Below, in pieces: positions 9,319 through 17,172 of a DNA stretch of 57,134 nucleotides. The notes below the pieces were generated by a model. It did no database searches. It was not told the origin of the DNA and saw only the letters and a program-made list of their open reading frames with translations. Position numbers and translations under genes: made by a program. Positions within the stretch are counted from its first letter, which is position 1; every line of letters begins with the position of its first letter. The DNA is taken from contig DAIDJG010000083.1 in assembly GCA_027451445.1 (NCBI GenBank), forward strand, positions 1-57,134, read 5' to 3'. Origin of the DNA: Singulisphaera sp. (lineage in GTDB: Bacteria; Planctomycetota; Planctomycetia; Isosphaerales; Isosphaeraceae).

Positions 9319-10125
9319 TTGACTATGCGTATGTCGTGGAAACTGGGTCGGATTGCGGGAATCGACGTTTACCTGCATTTCACCCTCCTTTTGCTCGCTC
9401 TGTGGGGGCTCTTGCAGGGCGGAATCGACTCGATCCTGCTTGTCGCGGCGGTGTTCGGTTGCGTGCTGCTCCATGAGTTCGGCCACGCGCTGACCGCCCG
9501 CCGGTTTGGGATCGAGACCGAGGATATCACGCTTTACCCGATTGGCGGTGTGGCCAGGCTTCGCCGCCTACCGCGCAGCCCGGGGGCCGAATTGCTGATC
9601 ACCCTCGCAGGTCCAGCCGTGAACTTCGCGATCGCGGCCGCCCTCTTCTGTGTCGGGTTCGCCGGAGTCGTTCTCGGTGTTTGGAGTGTGCTGCCGGGCT
9701 TCGAGTTCCTGCAAATGCTGATGATAGTCAATCTCGTGTTGGGACTCTTCAACCTGATCCCCGCCTTCCCGATGGATGGGGGCCGCATCCTGCGAGCGCT
9801 GCTCAGTGGTTGGCTTGGCCGGTTGCGGGCCACGGAAATCGCGGCGGGTATCGGCCGGGCGCTGGCGATCGTGTTTGGCGTGGTCAGCCTGTTGCAGGGT
9901 GATCTGCTTCGGGTCGGCCTGGCGACCTTCGTTTACTTCGCCGCGACCGCGGAACTCGCCAGTGTTGGTCTGGAAGAACGGCGCCGGGCCACGATGGGTC
10001 CTCAAGATGCGGGCATCTGGACGGCGCCTCCGGGGTACCGTTGGGTCCGGGTCGGAAACGGCACGTGGCAACTCGCCCCGATCGTCGTCACCACTCGGGA
10101 TTCGGGGCCGATCCGATGGATCTGA
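9319..10125 (+). CDS. Site-2 protease family zinc metallopeptidase (M50)
   Basis: A 268-residue intramembrane protease of the SpoIVFB/Rv-S2P branch. The active site HExxH is HEFGHA in the second membrane segment, and the third ligand lies in LIPAFPMDGGR, the NPDG-like motif of M50. About five membrane segments are visible, and there is no CBS domain. The TTG at 9319 is preferred because AAGGA lies 5 nt upstream; ATG 9325 would be 11 nt away. Its stop overlaps the start of the next gene. Family members cut membrane-bound regulators such as anti-sigma factors; the substrate here is unknown. Confidence 0.88.
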   Translation: MTMRMSWKLGRIAGIDVYLHFTLLLLALWGLLQGGIDSILLVAAVFGCVLLHEFGHALTARRFGIETEDITLYPIGGVARLRRLPRSPGAELLITLAGPAVNFAIAAALFCVGFAGVVLGVWSVLPGFEFLQMLMIVNLVLGLFNLIPAFPMDGGRILRALLSGWLGRLRATEIAAGIGRALAIVFGVVSLLQGDLLRVGLATFVYFAATAELASVGLEERRRATMGPQDAGIWTAPPGYRWVRVGNGTWQLAPIVVTTRDSGPIRWI

Positions 10126-10358
10126 CACCGATCGTGGAACTCGGTGTGGCCGAAGCTTACGCACTGCTGACCGAGCGCTTCGGCCAGACCGATCTCCCCC
10201 CGCTCGAAGCGATCGAGAACGAGGACTGGGGTCGCGATTTTCTCCTCAGCCGCTTCCAGGAACTTCCTCGCGATGCGCTTGCAGCGGCGGGGTTACGGTT
10301 GGACGAAGAGGGGGAATGGCAAAGGGAAGATGGCAGATGTAAGATGACAGAAGTCTGA
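10116..10358 (+). CDS. Small hypothetical protein coupled to the site-2 protease
   Basis: An 80-residue acidic protein from ATG 10116, which overlaps the stop of the protease gene by 10 bp, implying translational coupling. The sequence (MDLTPIVELGVAEAYALLTE) looks helical and soluble, and no family was recognised. The last dozen codons fall inside an inverted repeat (10327-10377), so its C-terminus may be a repeat-derived extension. It could be an accessory of the protease, but nothing shows this directly. Confidence 0.55.
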   Translation: MDLTPIVELGVAEAYALLTERFGQTDLPPLEAIENEDWGRDFLLSRFQELPRDALAAAGLRLDEEGEWQREDGRCKMTEV

Positions 10359-10377
10359 TCCGCCGCTCTGCCATCTT
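10327..10377. repeat. Inverted repeat spanning the stop of the small gene; possible terminator
   Basis: AAGATGGCAGA (10327-10337) is perfectly repeated in inverse orientation as TCTGCCATCTT (10367-10377) around 29 nt. The surrounding bases (TTGCATTTGTCATTTCGCAT) have the look of a dispersed AT-richer repeat unlike the GC-rich neighbourhood. It separates convergent genes and could serve as a terminator for both. Confidence 0.55.
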
Positions 10378-10398
10378 GCATTTGTCATTTCGCATTCC

Positions 10399-11073
10399 TC
10401 ATTGACCGTTCGCCCGGTCCGTCCCCAACTCCTTCACCCGGATATTCCGAAACTCAACTCTCCCGTTATGGCTCTGCAAGCCGAGCCGTCCTGACTTCCG
10501 CTTCAGTCCGGTGTGCTCCTTGTCCAGCTCCGGATGAGCGTCAATCTTATCGTCGACCACTTTCGCGCCGTTGAGACGAATGACGACGTGAGCGCCCTCC
10601 GCGCGGATCTCCAAGCTATTCCATTCACCAGTCGGCTTGAGGTGCCCTGGTTCGGGCGCAGTGACGTGGTAGATTGCACCCGTGCGCTGCCAATTTTTGA
10701 TATCTTTGTAGCGTGGATGAGTCTCGTCGAGGAGTTGAATCTCCATCCCCGTGCGAGAGATGTGCGAGGTATCGGCCGGCGCGCGCAGATAGATTCCCGA
10801 GTTGCTCTCGGGGGTCAGGCGAAAGTCGAGCCGAAGGTCAAAATCGGCGTAATCCTTGGACGTGCTAAGCCAGCCTCCGCCGTCGCCAAAACTGATCAGG
10901 CATCCGTCGTCGACTCCCCACGCGGCCGCTTTGCCGCCCACGACCGTCCAGCCGGTGAGACTCTTGCCATCGAAGAGAGGGCTGAAACCCGGTTCGTCCC
11001 CGCGCACGAACGCAGTGCACACGAAAGCGGTAAGGACGAGACCAACGAGAAGTGCGGCTCTCCGAAACGGCAT
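10399..11073 (-). CDS. DUF1080 / 3-keto-disaccharide hydrolase-like secreted protein
   Basis: A 224-residue exported protein. ATG 11073 is chosen because GGAG lies about 8 nt upstream and a signal peptide follows at once (MPFRRAALLVGLVLTAFVC, cleavage near VRGDE). The mature part has the DUF1080 signature: FSPLFDGKSLTGW, then LRLDFRLTPESNSGIYLR, GMEIQLLDE, WNSLEIRAEG and GRLGLQSHNG. The fold is a concanavalin-like jelly roll, and the family includes 3-keto-disaccharide hydrolases of planctomycetes and Bacteroidetes. The probable role is periplasmic glycan or sugar degradation. The longer frame to 11148 has no good start. Confidence 0.88.
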   Translation of the reverse strand: MPFRRAALLVGLVLTAFVCTAFVRGDEPGFSPLFDGKSLTGWTVVGGKAAAWGVDDGCLISFGDGGGWLSTSKDYADFDLRLDFRLTPESNSGIYLRAPADTSHISRTGMEIQLLDETHPRYKDIKNWQRTGAIYHVTAPEPGHLKPTGEWNSLEIRAEGAHVVIRLNGAKVVDDKIDAHPELDKEHTGLKRKSGRLGLQSHNGRVEFRNIRVKELGTDRANGQ

Positions 11074-11181
11074 GTCAATAGCTCCGAGATCGAACTCCGA
11101 AGGGTCAAACTGCGACAGAATTCGGGGCATTCTCTCAGGATGGATCACTCGCGGCCATAGTTCAGAAAATCGATCCTGGCT

Positions 11182-11529
11182 TCAGACATTACTGCTGGGC
11201 AATTCGACTCCATCGCCGGCATCGTTATGCCACGAAATAAATGTCGGCGGTCTCTGTTCACGTCTGAAATACTCCAACGCCCGACGCACCTCCTTAACGG
11301 GTAGGGCCCAAGACAAGGGATAGGTGTCGCATTGCCCATTGCTCAAGTAATACTCGACTTTCGCATCGGGATCGCCCCGGTAGTCCGGGTTACGTGAGCT
11401 AAAGCCGGCGTCACCCTCTTCGCGCAGGTACATCAGCCAGCCAAGGTCGCCGTTGATGAGCGCACACAACGCCTGGCCGTCGTCGGTCTCTTCCCAAATC
11501 TCGGAGTATCGGGACCGATCGTAACCCAA
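11182..11529 (-). CDS. Imm1-like immunity-family protein
   Basis: A 115-residue protein from TTG 11529 (LGYDRSRYSEIWEETDDGQA). The core GDLGWLMYLREEGDAGFSSR, then YYLSNGQCDTYPLSWALP and ALEYFRREQRPPTFISWHND, follows the pattern I associate with Imm1-family immunity proteins, which in toxin systems neutralise deaminase or nuclease toxins. No polymorphic toxin, Rhs or secretion gene is adjacent, so it would be an orphan. It begins 13 bp after the stop of the membrane-protein gene on the same strand. It is soluble, with no signal peptide. The family call is from memory of the motif and is moderate; an ATG-initiated longer frame to 11619 would overlap the upstream gene. Confidence 0.6.
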   Translation of the reverse strand: MGYDRSRYSEIWEETDDGQALCALINGDLGWLMYLREEGDAGFSSRNPDYRGDPDAKVEYYLSNGQCDTYPLSWALPVKEVRRALEYFRREQRPPTFISWHNDAGDGVELPSSNV

Positions 11530-11542
11530 GTTTTCCGGACCT

Positions 11543-12463
11543 TCAGGAGTTGGTGTAGATCTTCCCCACGCGCATCGGCAGCCCCCACTTGGGCACGCGT
11601 CGGAACCAGCCGAGCGCACTTGCGTGAACGTAGTAGGTCAGCCCCATCATCCGCATGACGACCATGCCTGCATACAGCGCGAACACCCAGAAAACCCACA
11701 GGGCGACGAACGCGATCTTCAGGCTGGAAATCTCGGCGAGGACGGCGGTGAATGCACCGAAAATCATGATCAGCGCGATCCCCGCCACCAGACTCGCCTG
11801 GAGGTAGCGCCACCCGATCCGCACCACTGCCGAGATAACCGTGATCGGGTTCGCCGCGATGATGTTGTCGTGCAAAAGCGCCGCAGCAAGCGCCATCTGA
11901 GCGTAGCCGGCCGCGAGCACGATGAGCTCCGTGATCACAACCCGGTCAACCCAGTCAACGTCGCCGCAACGAATCCAGTACGCGATAATCGGCAATCCCG
12001 CCAGCGCCGCGCCGAAGAGGCCAGCCCAGAGCCAGCGGCCAATCCCCTCGGCGATCTGGTTCGGGTGCCACTCCGGCCAACGCGGGTGATCGCCGTCCCC
12101 CATCGCGCTCGCCACGAGCATCTGGCCCAGGAACAGCAAGACGTAACCCAGCGTCATCACGAAGCTGAACAGCAGCGGCATGAAGACCGGCATGACCAGC
12201 AGACCGAGCGCCCAGTCGCCCTTGGTGAAAGGCGCCAGGATGGCGATGACGTCGAAAATTGGCAGAGTCAGCAGCCAAAGCGCAGGCGGAAAAAAGAGCA
12301 GTAACCCGACGCCCGGACCATCGGTGAAAGGATAGACCAAGCACTCGGTGACCCGAACCGGCGAATGGTCTCGCAAATAGCGCGTGCGCAGAACGCGGTA
12401 CCGGTCGGTTGTGCTGACGACCCGGATGTCGTCCATACCGGTGACGTGCCAGGATCGTCGCAT
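11543..12463 (-). CDS. Multi-pass membrane protein of unknown function
   Basis: A 306-residue protein with roughly six hydrophobic segments (starting at LLLFFPPALWLLTLPIFDV and ending near WVFWVFALYAGMVV), a soluble N-terminus of about 50 residues and a charged C-terminus. No catalytic motif was seen. It resembles planctomycete DUF4013-like membrane proteins only in layout, so no family is assigned. The start is uncertain: ATG 12463 has GGAAGG about 14 nt upstream, while ATG 12436 gives MDDIRVVSTTDRYRV. It is followed 13 bp later by the Imm1-like gene, suggesting an operon. Confidence 0.7.
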   Translation of the reverse strand: MRRSWHVTGMDDIRVVSTTDRYRVLRTRYLRDHSPVRVTECLVYPFTDGPGVGLLLFFPPALWLLTLPIFDVIAILAPFTKGDWALGLLVMPVFMPLLFSFVMTLGYVLLFLGQMLVASAMGDGDHPRWPEWHPNQIAEGIGRWLWAGLFGAALAGLPIIAYWIRCGDVDWVDRVVITELIVLAAGYAQMALAAALLHDNIIAANPITVISAVVRIGWRYLQASLVAGIALIMIFGAFTAVLAEISSLKIAFVALWVFWVFALYAGMVVMRMMGLTYYVHASALGWFRRVPKWGLPMRVGKIYTNS

Positions 12464-12573
12464 CGCGGTCTGATGCCTTCCGGGACATTCCGATCGTCAC
12501 TCAACGTCTTGACGATCGATGCTATCCCTCGAAGGTACTCGATGTGATCGGGGTTGCCAAGCATGCCAACGGC

Positions 12574-13884
12574 TTAGCGCACGGCAACCGACTCGCCCGA
12601 GGGAGCCCTGAGCGACTTGAGAAACGCGAGAATCGCATCCTGGTCTAACGGCGATGCGGCGAGGAACTTGGCCGTAACGTCGCGGGCTTCGCCGCCGTGC
12701 AACTCGATCGCCTCACGGAGGGTCTTCGCGCGTCCGTCGTGGAGATACGGACCCGAGTCGGCCACACCCCAGAGCGGAGCGGTGCGCCACTCGGCAGGGG
12801 TTGGCTGCTCGGAGCTGGCAAAGCGGTCGTTCTGGATCGCCGGCTGCGGAATGATCGAGCCGTAGTATCCTGTGCTCGACTCCAGCTCGACCCCCATGTC
12901 GTGCAACAGCATGTCGGAGTAGATCCCTGCGACCGGACCGAGCTGCTGGGAATGACAGTCGGCACAGCCAATGGCGGCGAAGCGCTCCTGGCCGGCCTTG
13001 ACCAACGCAGCTTCCTTGCGATCGCCTGGTAGGATTTGCCCCGGGACGGGCAGGGCGCGGATGAAATCCGTGATCAGCACACACTGCGCGTCCGTGAGAT
13101 CCTCGCCTTCTGCTTTGTAGTTCAATTTGCCGAGGGGCGTTGCCTGGGGCCGGCCGGGATTGGAGAGGCCGAGTTCGTTGGCACAGGCCGCCTTCACGAA
13201 ATCGCTCAAACTTGCAAATTCGGCCTTCCAGCCGAACCGCCCGATTCGGCCGTCGGCCAGGCGCGCGATTCGGCCGCGCGTCTTGCCGTCACGTGCGCCG
13301 CTCAGACCGACCAGCCGGGCTGCAGTCGAGTGTTCGCGCTGGTGGGCCAGAAGTGTCTCGTCGGGCACGGCGTCGATCAGCCCGTCGCCGAACAGCGCAG
13401 GGGTGTTCCGCTGCGTGACCACCACGTCGGGACTACGCCGACGAGAACGGTTGGTCAACTCGTCGAGCGGGATGAACGGATCGTTGGGCAGGCTCGGATG
13501 AATGAGTCGCAGGGTCTCCTGAAACTCCGGGCGCACCGCCTTCTGATGCACCACACCCGACTGCGCGATCCTCTTCGGATGGGGGTTGACGAGCCCATAG
13601 ACCGTCACGTTCTTCGAGACTGGGCCACCGCCTCCCGGACCGCCTTGCTGATGGCATTCCACGCACGACTTCGCGTTGTAGACTGGGCCCAGACCGTCTC
13701 CCTTCGTGAGCGTATCCTTCGCGGTCCACTCGCGCAGGAACAGTTCTCGACCCGCGGCGACCGCCGCTGGCGTAACCGGCTTGGGTCCTGACCGCAAATA
13801 GGGCGCGGCAAGCTTCACGAGCGGCCCGATGATGAGCATCAACGCGAGCCCGTGAACAGGCCGAAGCCGGAACGTAACGGCCAT
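12574..13884 (-). CDS. Di-haem DUF1111 family protein (cytochrome-c-peroxidase-like)
   Basis: A 436-residue exported c-type cytochrome. ATG 13884 has a strong GGAGG 6 nt upstream and is followed by a hydrophobic export/anchor segment (LALMLIIGPLVKLAA). Two CxxCH haem motifs are present: CVECH near residue 80 and CADCH near 320, plus the family signatures FGDGLIDAVPDE, RFGWKAEF and SGPYLHDGRAKTL. DUF1111 members are di-haem oxidoreductases related to MauG/bacterial peroxidases and act in the periplasm; the substrate is unknown. A second copy lies at 55203-56564, and the two share the same motif order but are clearly diverged. Confidence 0.88.
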   Translation of the reverse strand: MAVTFRLRPVHGLALMLIIGPLVKLAAPYLRSGPKPVTPAAVAAGRELFLREWTAKDTLTKGDGLGPVYNAKSCVECHQQGGPGGGGPVSKNVTVYGLVNPHPKRIAQSGVVHQKAVRPEFQETLRLIHPSLPNDPFIPLDELTNRSRRRSPDVVVTQRNTPALFGDGLIDAVPDETLLAHQREHSTAARLVGLSGARDGKTRGRIARLADGRIGRFGWKAEFASLSDFVKAACANELGLSNPGRPQATPLGKLNYKAEGEDLTDAQCVLITDFIRALPVPGQILPGDRKEAALVKAGQERFAAIGCADCHSQQLGPVAGIYSDMLLHDMGVELESSTGYYGSIIPQPAIQNDRFASSEQPTPAEWRTAPLWGVADSGPYLHDGRAKTLREAIELHGGEARDVTAKFLAASPLDQDAILAFLKSLRAPSGESVAVR

Positions 13885-14016
13885 GCTGGACCTCCGATGA
13901 GCGCTCAAACGAGCATCGCGTGAGCTGTTGGCTCAATGATAGCGAGCCGCGAGCGCAAAGCCACCTCGGAGGGCGACGGATTGCCCTTGGAGTGGAACGA
14001 CGTGGGTACGGAGTGC

Positions 14017-14436
14017 TCACTCTTGCCCGGAAGGCTCGCCCGATCGTTTCTTCTTGTCGCCGGTCATCTCTTCGAGCACAGCGCGAACTTCTTTGGCCTG
14101 CTTGGCGTCCAGCGGATGGGCCTTGAGCAGGTGGAGGACCAGAAGGCCGGGTTCACCCTGGTAGAGCTTGTCGACAAGGTTGCTGACCCGTTTCTGGCGG
14201 ACTTCCTGAGAGCTGACCACAGGCCGGTAGACGAACGCCAGCTCGCTCCGATCGCTCGTGATGACACCCTTCGTCTCGAGCCGGTCAAGCAGCGTGGCCA
14301 CAGTGGCGTAGGACCATTGGCGTCCGGCTTCCCGGAGCGTTTCGAGCACTTCACGGACTGTCGCTTGACCACGGTCCCAAAGGACCTTGAGGACATCCAG
14401 CTCCGAGTCGGGAATCGTCGTGGGGCGCTTGGCCAT
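14017..14436 (-). CDS. blaI: BlaI/MecI/CopY-family transcriptional repressor
   Basis: A 139-residue winged-helix repressor. Visible: IPDSELDVLKVLWDRGQATV and WSYATVATLLDRLETKGVI, the BlaI recognition helix region, with the Tyr-Arg-Pro turn (FVYRPVVS) and a dimerisation tail ending Lys/Arg/Glu-rich. BlaI proteins dimerise on palindromes of the ACA-N2-TGT type and are inactivated by a zinc peptidase (BlaR1, family M56). Here the divergent neighbour is instead an M48 peptidase with a zinc ribbon. Two GACA-N2-TGTC palindromes lie in the shared promoter region, one inside the predicted promoter of this gene, which suggests autorepression. Gene symbol by family only. Confidence 0.9.
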   Translation of the reverse strand: MAKRPTTIPDSELDVLKVLWDRGQATVREVLETLREAGRQWSYATVATLLDRLETKGVITSDRSELAFVYRPVVSSQEVRQKRVSNLVDKLYQGEPGLLVLHLLKAHPLDAKQAKEVRAVLEEMTGDKKKRSGEPSGQE

Positions 14437-14537
14437 CGGCGGTGATCTCGAACACGGATGCGCAATACGCCCGCGCCCGCGCCGTGTTGGGTCACCGCGA
14501 GGCGGGGGCCGGGGTTGACCATCGCCCCCGACCCCCG

Positions 14538-14567
14538 TATCCTAAGACAACTGTCTCATAACGTCAA
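14538..14567. promoter_or_regulatory. Interlocked divergent promoters for blaI and the M48 gene
   Basis: On the + strand, TTGACC at 14515-14520 and TATCCT at 14538-14543 are 17 nt apart and drive the M48/epimerase pair. On the - strand, TTGACG (reverse of 14562-14567) and TAGGAT (reverse of 14539-14544) are also 17 nt apart and drive blaI. The two -10 boxes overlap almost completely, so the promoters face away from one site. This is prediction from consensus only. Confidence 0.6.
14545..14556. promoter_or_regulatory. Probable BlaI operator 1
   Basis: AGACAACTGTCT has perfect 5-bp arms (AGACA/TGTCT) around two bases, fitting the ACA-N2-TGT core bound by BlaI/MecI proteins. It occupies the 17-bp spacer of the blaI promoter and the predicted +1 of the M48 promoter, so bound repressor would block both. 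Confidence 0.6.
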
Positions 14568-14577
14568 CCCCCCTTCC

Positions 14578-14587
14578 GACAGATGTC
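14578..14587. promoter_or_regulatory. Probable BlaI operator 2
   Basis: GACAGATGTC repeats the same GACA-N2-TGTC core, with a further TGT following. Its centre is 32 bp from that of operator 1, about three DNA turns, so two repressor dimers could bind on the same face. Confidence 0.5.
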
Positions 14588-14775
14588 TGTCATTTCTTTC
14601 CCTCCCGGAAGGTTTGTCGGTCCAAGACATACTGGCGTCTGGAAAAGCGAAAAGAGGGATGTTCTCGGCCTGCGATCAGGGATACATTGCAGCATGGGCT
14701 CCTAGAGCTATCGGCCGTGTTGAAGCGCGATCGCAGCAGCGGACTGACTCTCGAGGGCTGTCGCGGAGTGGATTG

Positions 14776-16020
14776 ATGGGCCAGGGCGGGGGCCTGAGGG
14801 GCCTGTTATGTCCCGGTTGCGGCTCACAGCTCGAGCCGCTGGATAACGGTACGCCCGAAGCACCTCGCCTTTCCTGTCCGGGTTGCGGCGAAACCTACCG
14901 GGCACGCCGGCGCGATTCGTCGCACGAACTGCCGGTCACGCGTCCGTCGAGTGCCGATCCTCCGCCTCTCGCGGGCTCTTTTTCCTTGTTCTGGCGAGGG
15001 TTTGCGCTCCGAGTCCTCGAGTGTGCGTTTTACGCGGGGACTGCCGGAGGCACCGCCCTGAGCTTCGCCTTTGGTGGCTTCGTTCCGGTGGTCCGCCGCT
15101 GGTTGGCGGACGAGGTCACGAACTGGGGACATGTGGTCGAGACGTTCGGCGGGGTTTGGGTCGTCACCGAGACTCGAGATCCCGACGCAGATATCGGCCC
15201 GATGCTCACAAGGGTCGACGCCCCCCCGCTGTTCGCGGCCGTGGACGAGGTGGCTCGCCGGCTTGGCGTCAAGTCGCCCGGCCAGATCCGTCTGACCTAC
15301 TTACCGTGCTGCGGGGTCATCGCGTGGGAACGTTCCCGCGCACTCATTCTGGGACTGCCGTTGCTCCGCGTCCTTACTCACGCCGAGCTCCGTGCCATCC
15401 TCGCCCACGAACTGGCCCACCTGGCCCGAGGTGACGCGACCCGCGCAGCGCGCCTGGCACGCTTCGTGGAAGGACTCAGCCAGGAGGTCGAACGCAACAG
15501 CGAACGGTTGCACGGACCGTTAGGCCACCTGGCCAGGATCTGCCACCTGTGGTCCGCTCGCCTCATCGGTCCTATCGCCAGAGGCCAGGAGGCCCGCGCC
15601 GACCGCTTCGCCGCGGCGATCGCGGGAGGGAGCGCCGCGGCCTCGGCGCTCGTCAAGGTCGCCCTGGTGCAGCCCCTCTTCAAGGAAGTGCTCGAACACT
15701 ACGACCCGACCGAGCCTGAAGCGCCCAACCTCTACGCGTTCTTCCGGAGCTTCTGGTACCGGCTTCCCCCCGAGATCCACACGGCCATGCGCCTTCAAGT
15801 CCTGACCAGTCCCGCGGGAACCGACGACCCCGCACACCCCCCCCTGCCCGACCGCCTGGCGCTGCTCCAGGCCTATCCCGACCCCGTTTCCCCCAATGGG
15901 GACGGAAACCCGGCCACGACCCATCTCGGCGACCTGGAAAGCCTCGAACAGATGCTGCACAACCGTCTGTTCGCGATCCCGGCCGTGGAGCCGAGCGTCT
16001 TTCACAAGGCCGGAACGTGA
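14776..16020 (+). CDS. M48-family zinc metallopeptidase with N-terminal zinc ribbon
   Basis: A 414-residue protein from ATG 14776, with GGAG 7 nt upstream. Cys12-Cys15 (CPGC) and Cys34-Cys37 (CPGC) form a zinc-ribbon; a hydrophobic stretch (about 72-106) is a membrane anchor; the peptidase motif HELAHL lies near residues 211-216 with the third ligand Glu in GQEARADRF near 272. This is the HtpX/Ste24-like layout but with one or two membrane spans. The frame is open far upstream, over its own predicted promoter, so the long form is not used. The stop overlaps the epimerase start (GTGA). Being divergent from blaI, it is a candidate sensor or protease of that repressor, by analogy with BlaR1; this is inference. 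Confidence 0.85.
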   Translation: MGQGGGLRGLLCPGCGSQLEPLDNGTPEAPRLSCPGCGETYRARRRDSSHELPVTRPSSADPPPLAGSFSLFWRGFALRVLECAFYAGTAGGTALSFAFGGFVPVVRRWLADEVTNWGHVVETFGGVWVVTETRDPDADIGPMLTRVDAPPLFAAVDEVARRLGVKSPGQIRLTYLPCCGVIAWERSRALILGLPLLRVLTHAELRAILAHELAHLARGDATRAARLARFVEGLSQEVERNSERLHGPLGHLARICHLWSARLIGPIARGQEARADRFAAAIAGGSAAASALVKVALVQPLFKEVLEHYDPTEPEAPNLYAFFRSFWYRLPPEIHTAMRLQVLTSPAGTDDPAHPPLPDRLALLQAYPDPVSPNGDGNPATTHLGDLESLEQMLHNRLFAIPAVEPSVFHKAGT

Positions 16021-17162
16021 ACGTTCAGGAGCACCTCCCCACGACGGGAGAACCCATCCTCGTGACCGGTGCCGGCGGCTTCGTCGGCGGCCATGTGGCG
16101 CGGAGCCTGGCCCAGTCAGGATACCGGGTCCGGGGCTGGACACGTCGCGTCGTGACTCCGGAACCGGGCGATCCCGCGATCGAGTGGTTCACCGGGGACC
16201 TCCGTAGCTCCGACGATCGGCGCCGGGCCGTCGAGGGGATGCGCGGCGTGATTCACGTCGCGGGTTGGGTCAGCCTCGCGAGCGACCCCCGCGGTATGAG
16301 CCAAATCGTTAACGTCGACGCGACACGAGCGCTGCTGGAATCGGCGTGCGACGCCGGTGCGACGCGGTTCGTCTATACGTCGACACTGTGGACGACAGCC
16401 GCGGGCATCGCCTCCGAGCCCGCCGACGAAGATACGCCGTGGAATCTCGCGTGTATCCGCTCGCCGTATTCGAAGTCGAAAAAAGAGGCCGAGGCCCTGG
16501 TGTTGAGTGCCAACAGGCCGGGGTTTCGCACCTGTGTGCTCTGTCCCAGTCTCGTCATCGGCCCCCGTGCTCATAAGCCGACGTCGATGAGCCTTCTCCT
16601 GTTGATGGCACGCACGCACGTGGCTTACTTGCCAGGGGGAGGGATCCCCGTCGTCGACGCCAGCGTCCTCGCCCAGGCCCACGTGCGCGCCCTGGAGCGG
16701 GCCGAGCCGGGATGTCGGTATGTCGTCGCTGGCCCCTACTTGAGTTACCAATCGCTCGCGCGGCTGGTCGCGGAAGTGACCGGGAAACCTCGGTGGATCG
16801 TCACCATTCCCGATTCCTTCGAGCGCGTGTTGTCGCTCATGGCCGGCTGCATCGACTGGCTGAGTCGTGGACGTTTCCCCGAGTGCTCCGCGCCCGCAAT
16901 CCGCGGCGGATTCCTCCGGCTGCATGTCTCCGGAGCGCGGGCGGACGCTCTCTTCGGACTCCGGCACCCCGATCCGCTCGCCTCGATCCGTCTCGCGCTC
17001 GCGGACGCCCAGCGCAGCGGGGTCGCACGCTGGCTCCGAATCCGCACGACGCTGGACGACGGATGCGGATCGGTAGAGTACGGCCATCCTGCAATCGCTT
17101 CAACGCCGAGCCCTCATCCGTCCCCAGCGGATCCCGGCGAGAGCCACGTTACATCGCGTTGA
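16017..17162 (+). CDS. NAD-dependent epimerase/dehydratase family protein
   Basis: A 381-residue extended short-chain dehydrogenase. The Rossmann motif is VTGAGGFVGGH near residue 20, a Tyr-x3-Lys catalytic pair is visible in YSKSKKEAEA, and a Ser/Thr-rich strand (VYTSTLWTT) precedes it. It resembles the dihydroflavonol-reductase/3-beta-HSD branch of the superfamily. The GTG start overlaps the stop of the M48 gene by 4 bp, so the two are translationally coupled. Substrate unknown; sugar nucleotide, sterol or flavonoid-type alcohols are all possible. The last 25 residues are Pro/Ser-rich. Confidence 0.85.
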   Translation: MNVQEHLPTTGEPILVTGAGGFVGGHVARSLAQSGYRVRGWTRRVVTPEPGDPAIEWFTGDLRSSDDRRRAVEGMRGVIHVAGWVSLASDPRGMSQIVNVDATRALLESACDAGATRFVYTSTLWTTAAGIASEPADEDTPWNLACIRSPYSKSKKEAEALVLSANRPGFRTCVLCPSLVIGPRAHKPTSMSLLLLMARTHVAYLPGGGIPVVDASVLAQAHVRALERAEPGCRYVVAGPYLSYQSLARLVAEVTGKPRWIVTIPDSFERVLSLMAGCIDWLSRGRFPECSAPAIRGGFLRLHVSGARADALFGLRHPDPLASIRLALADAQRSGVARWLRIRTTLDDGCGSVEYGHPAIASTPSPHPSPADPGESHVTSR

Positions 17163-17172
17163 CGCCGATCGG

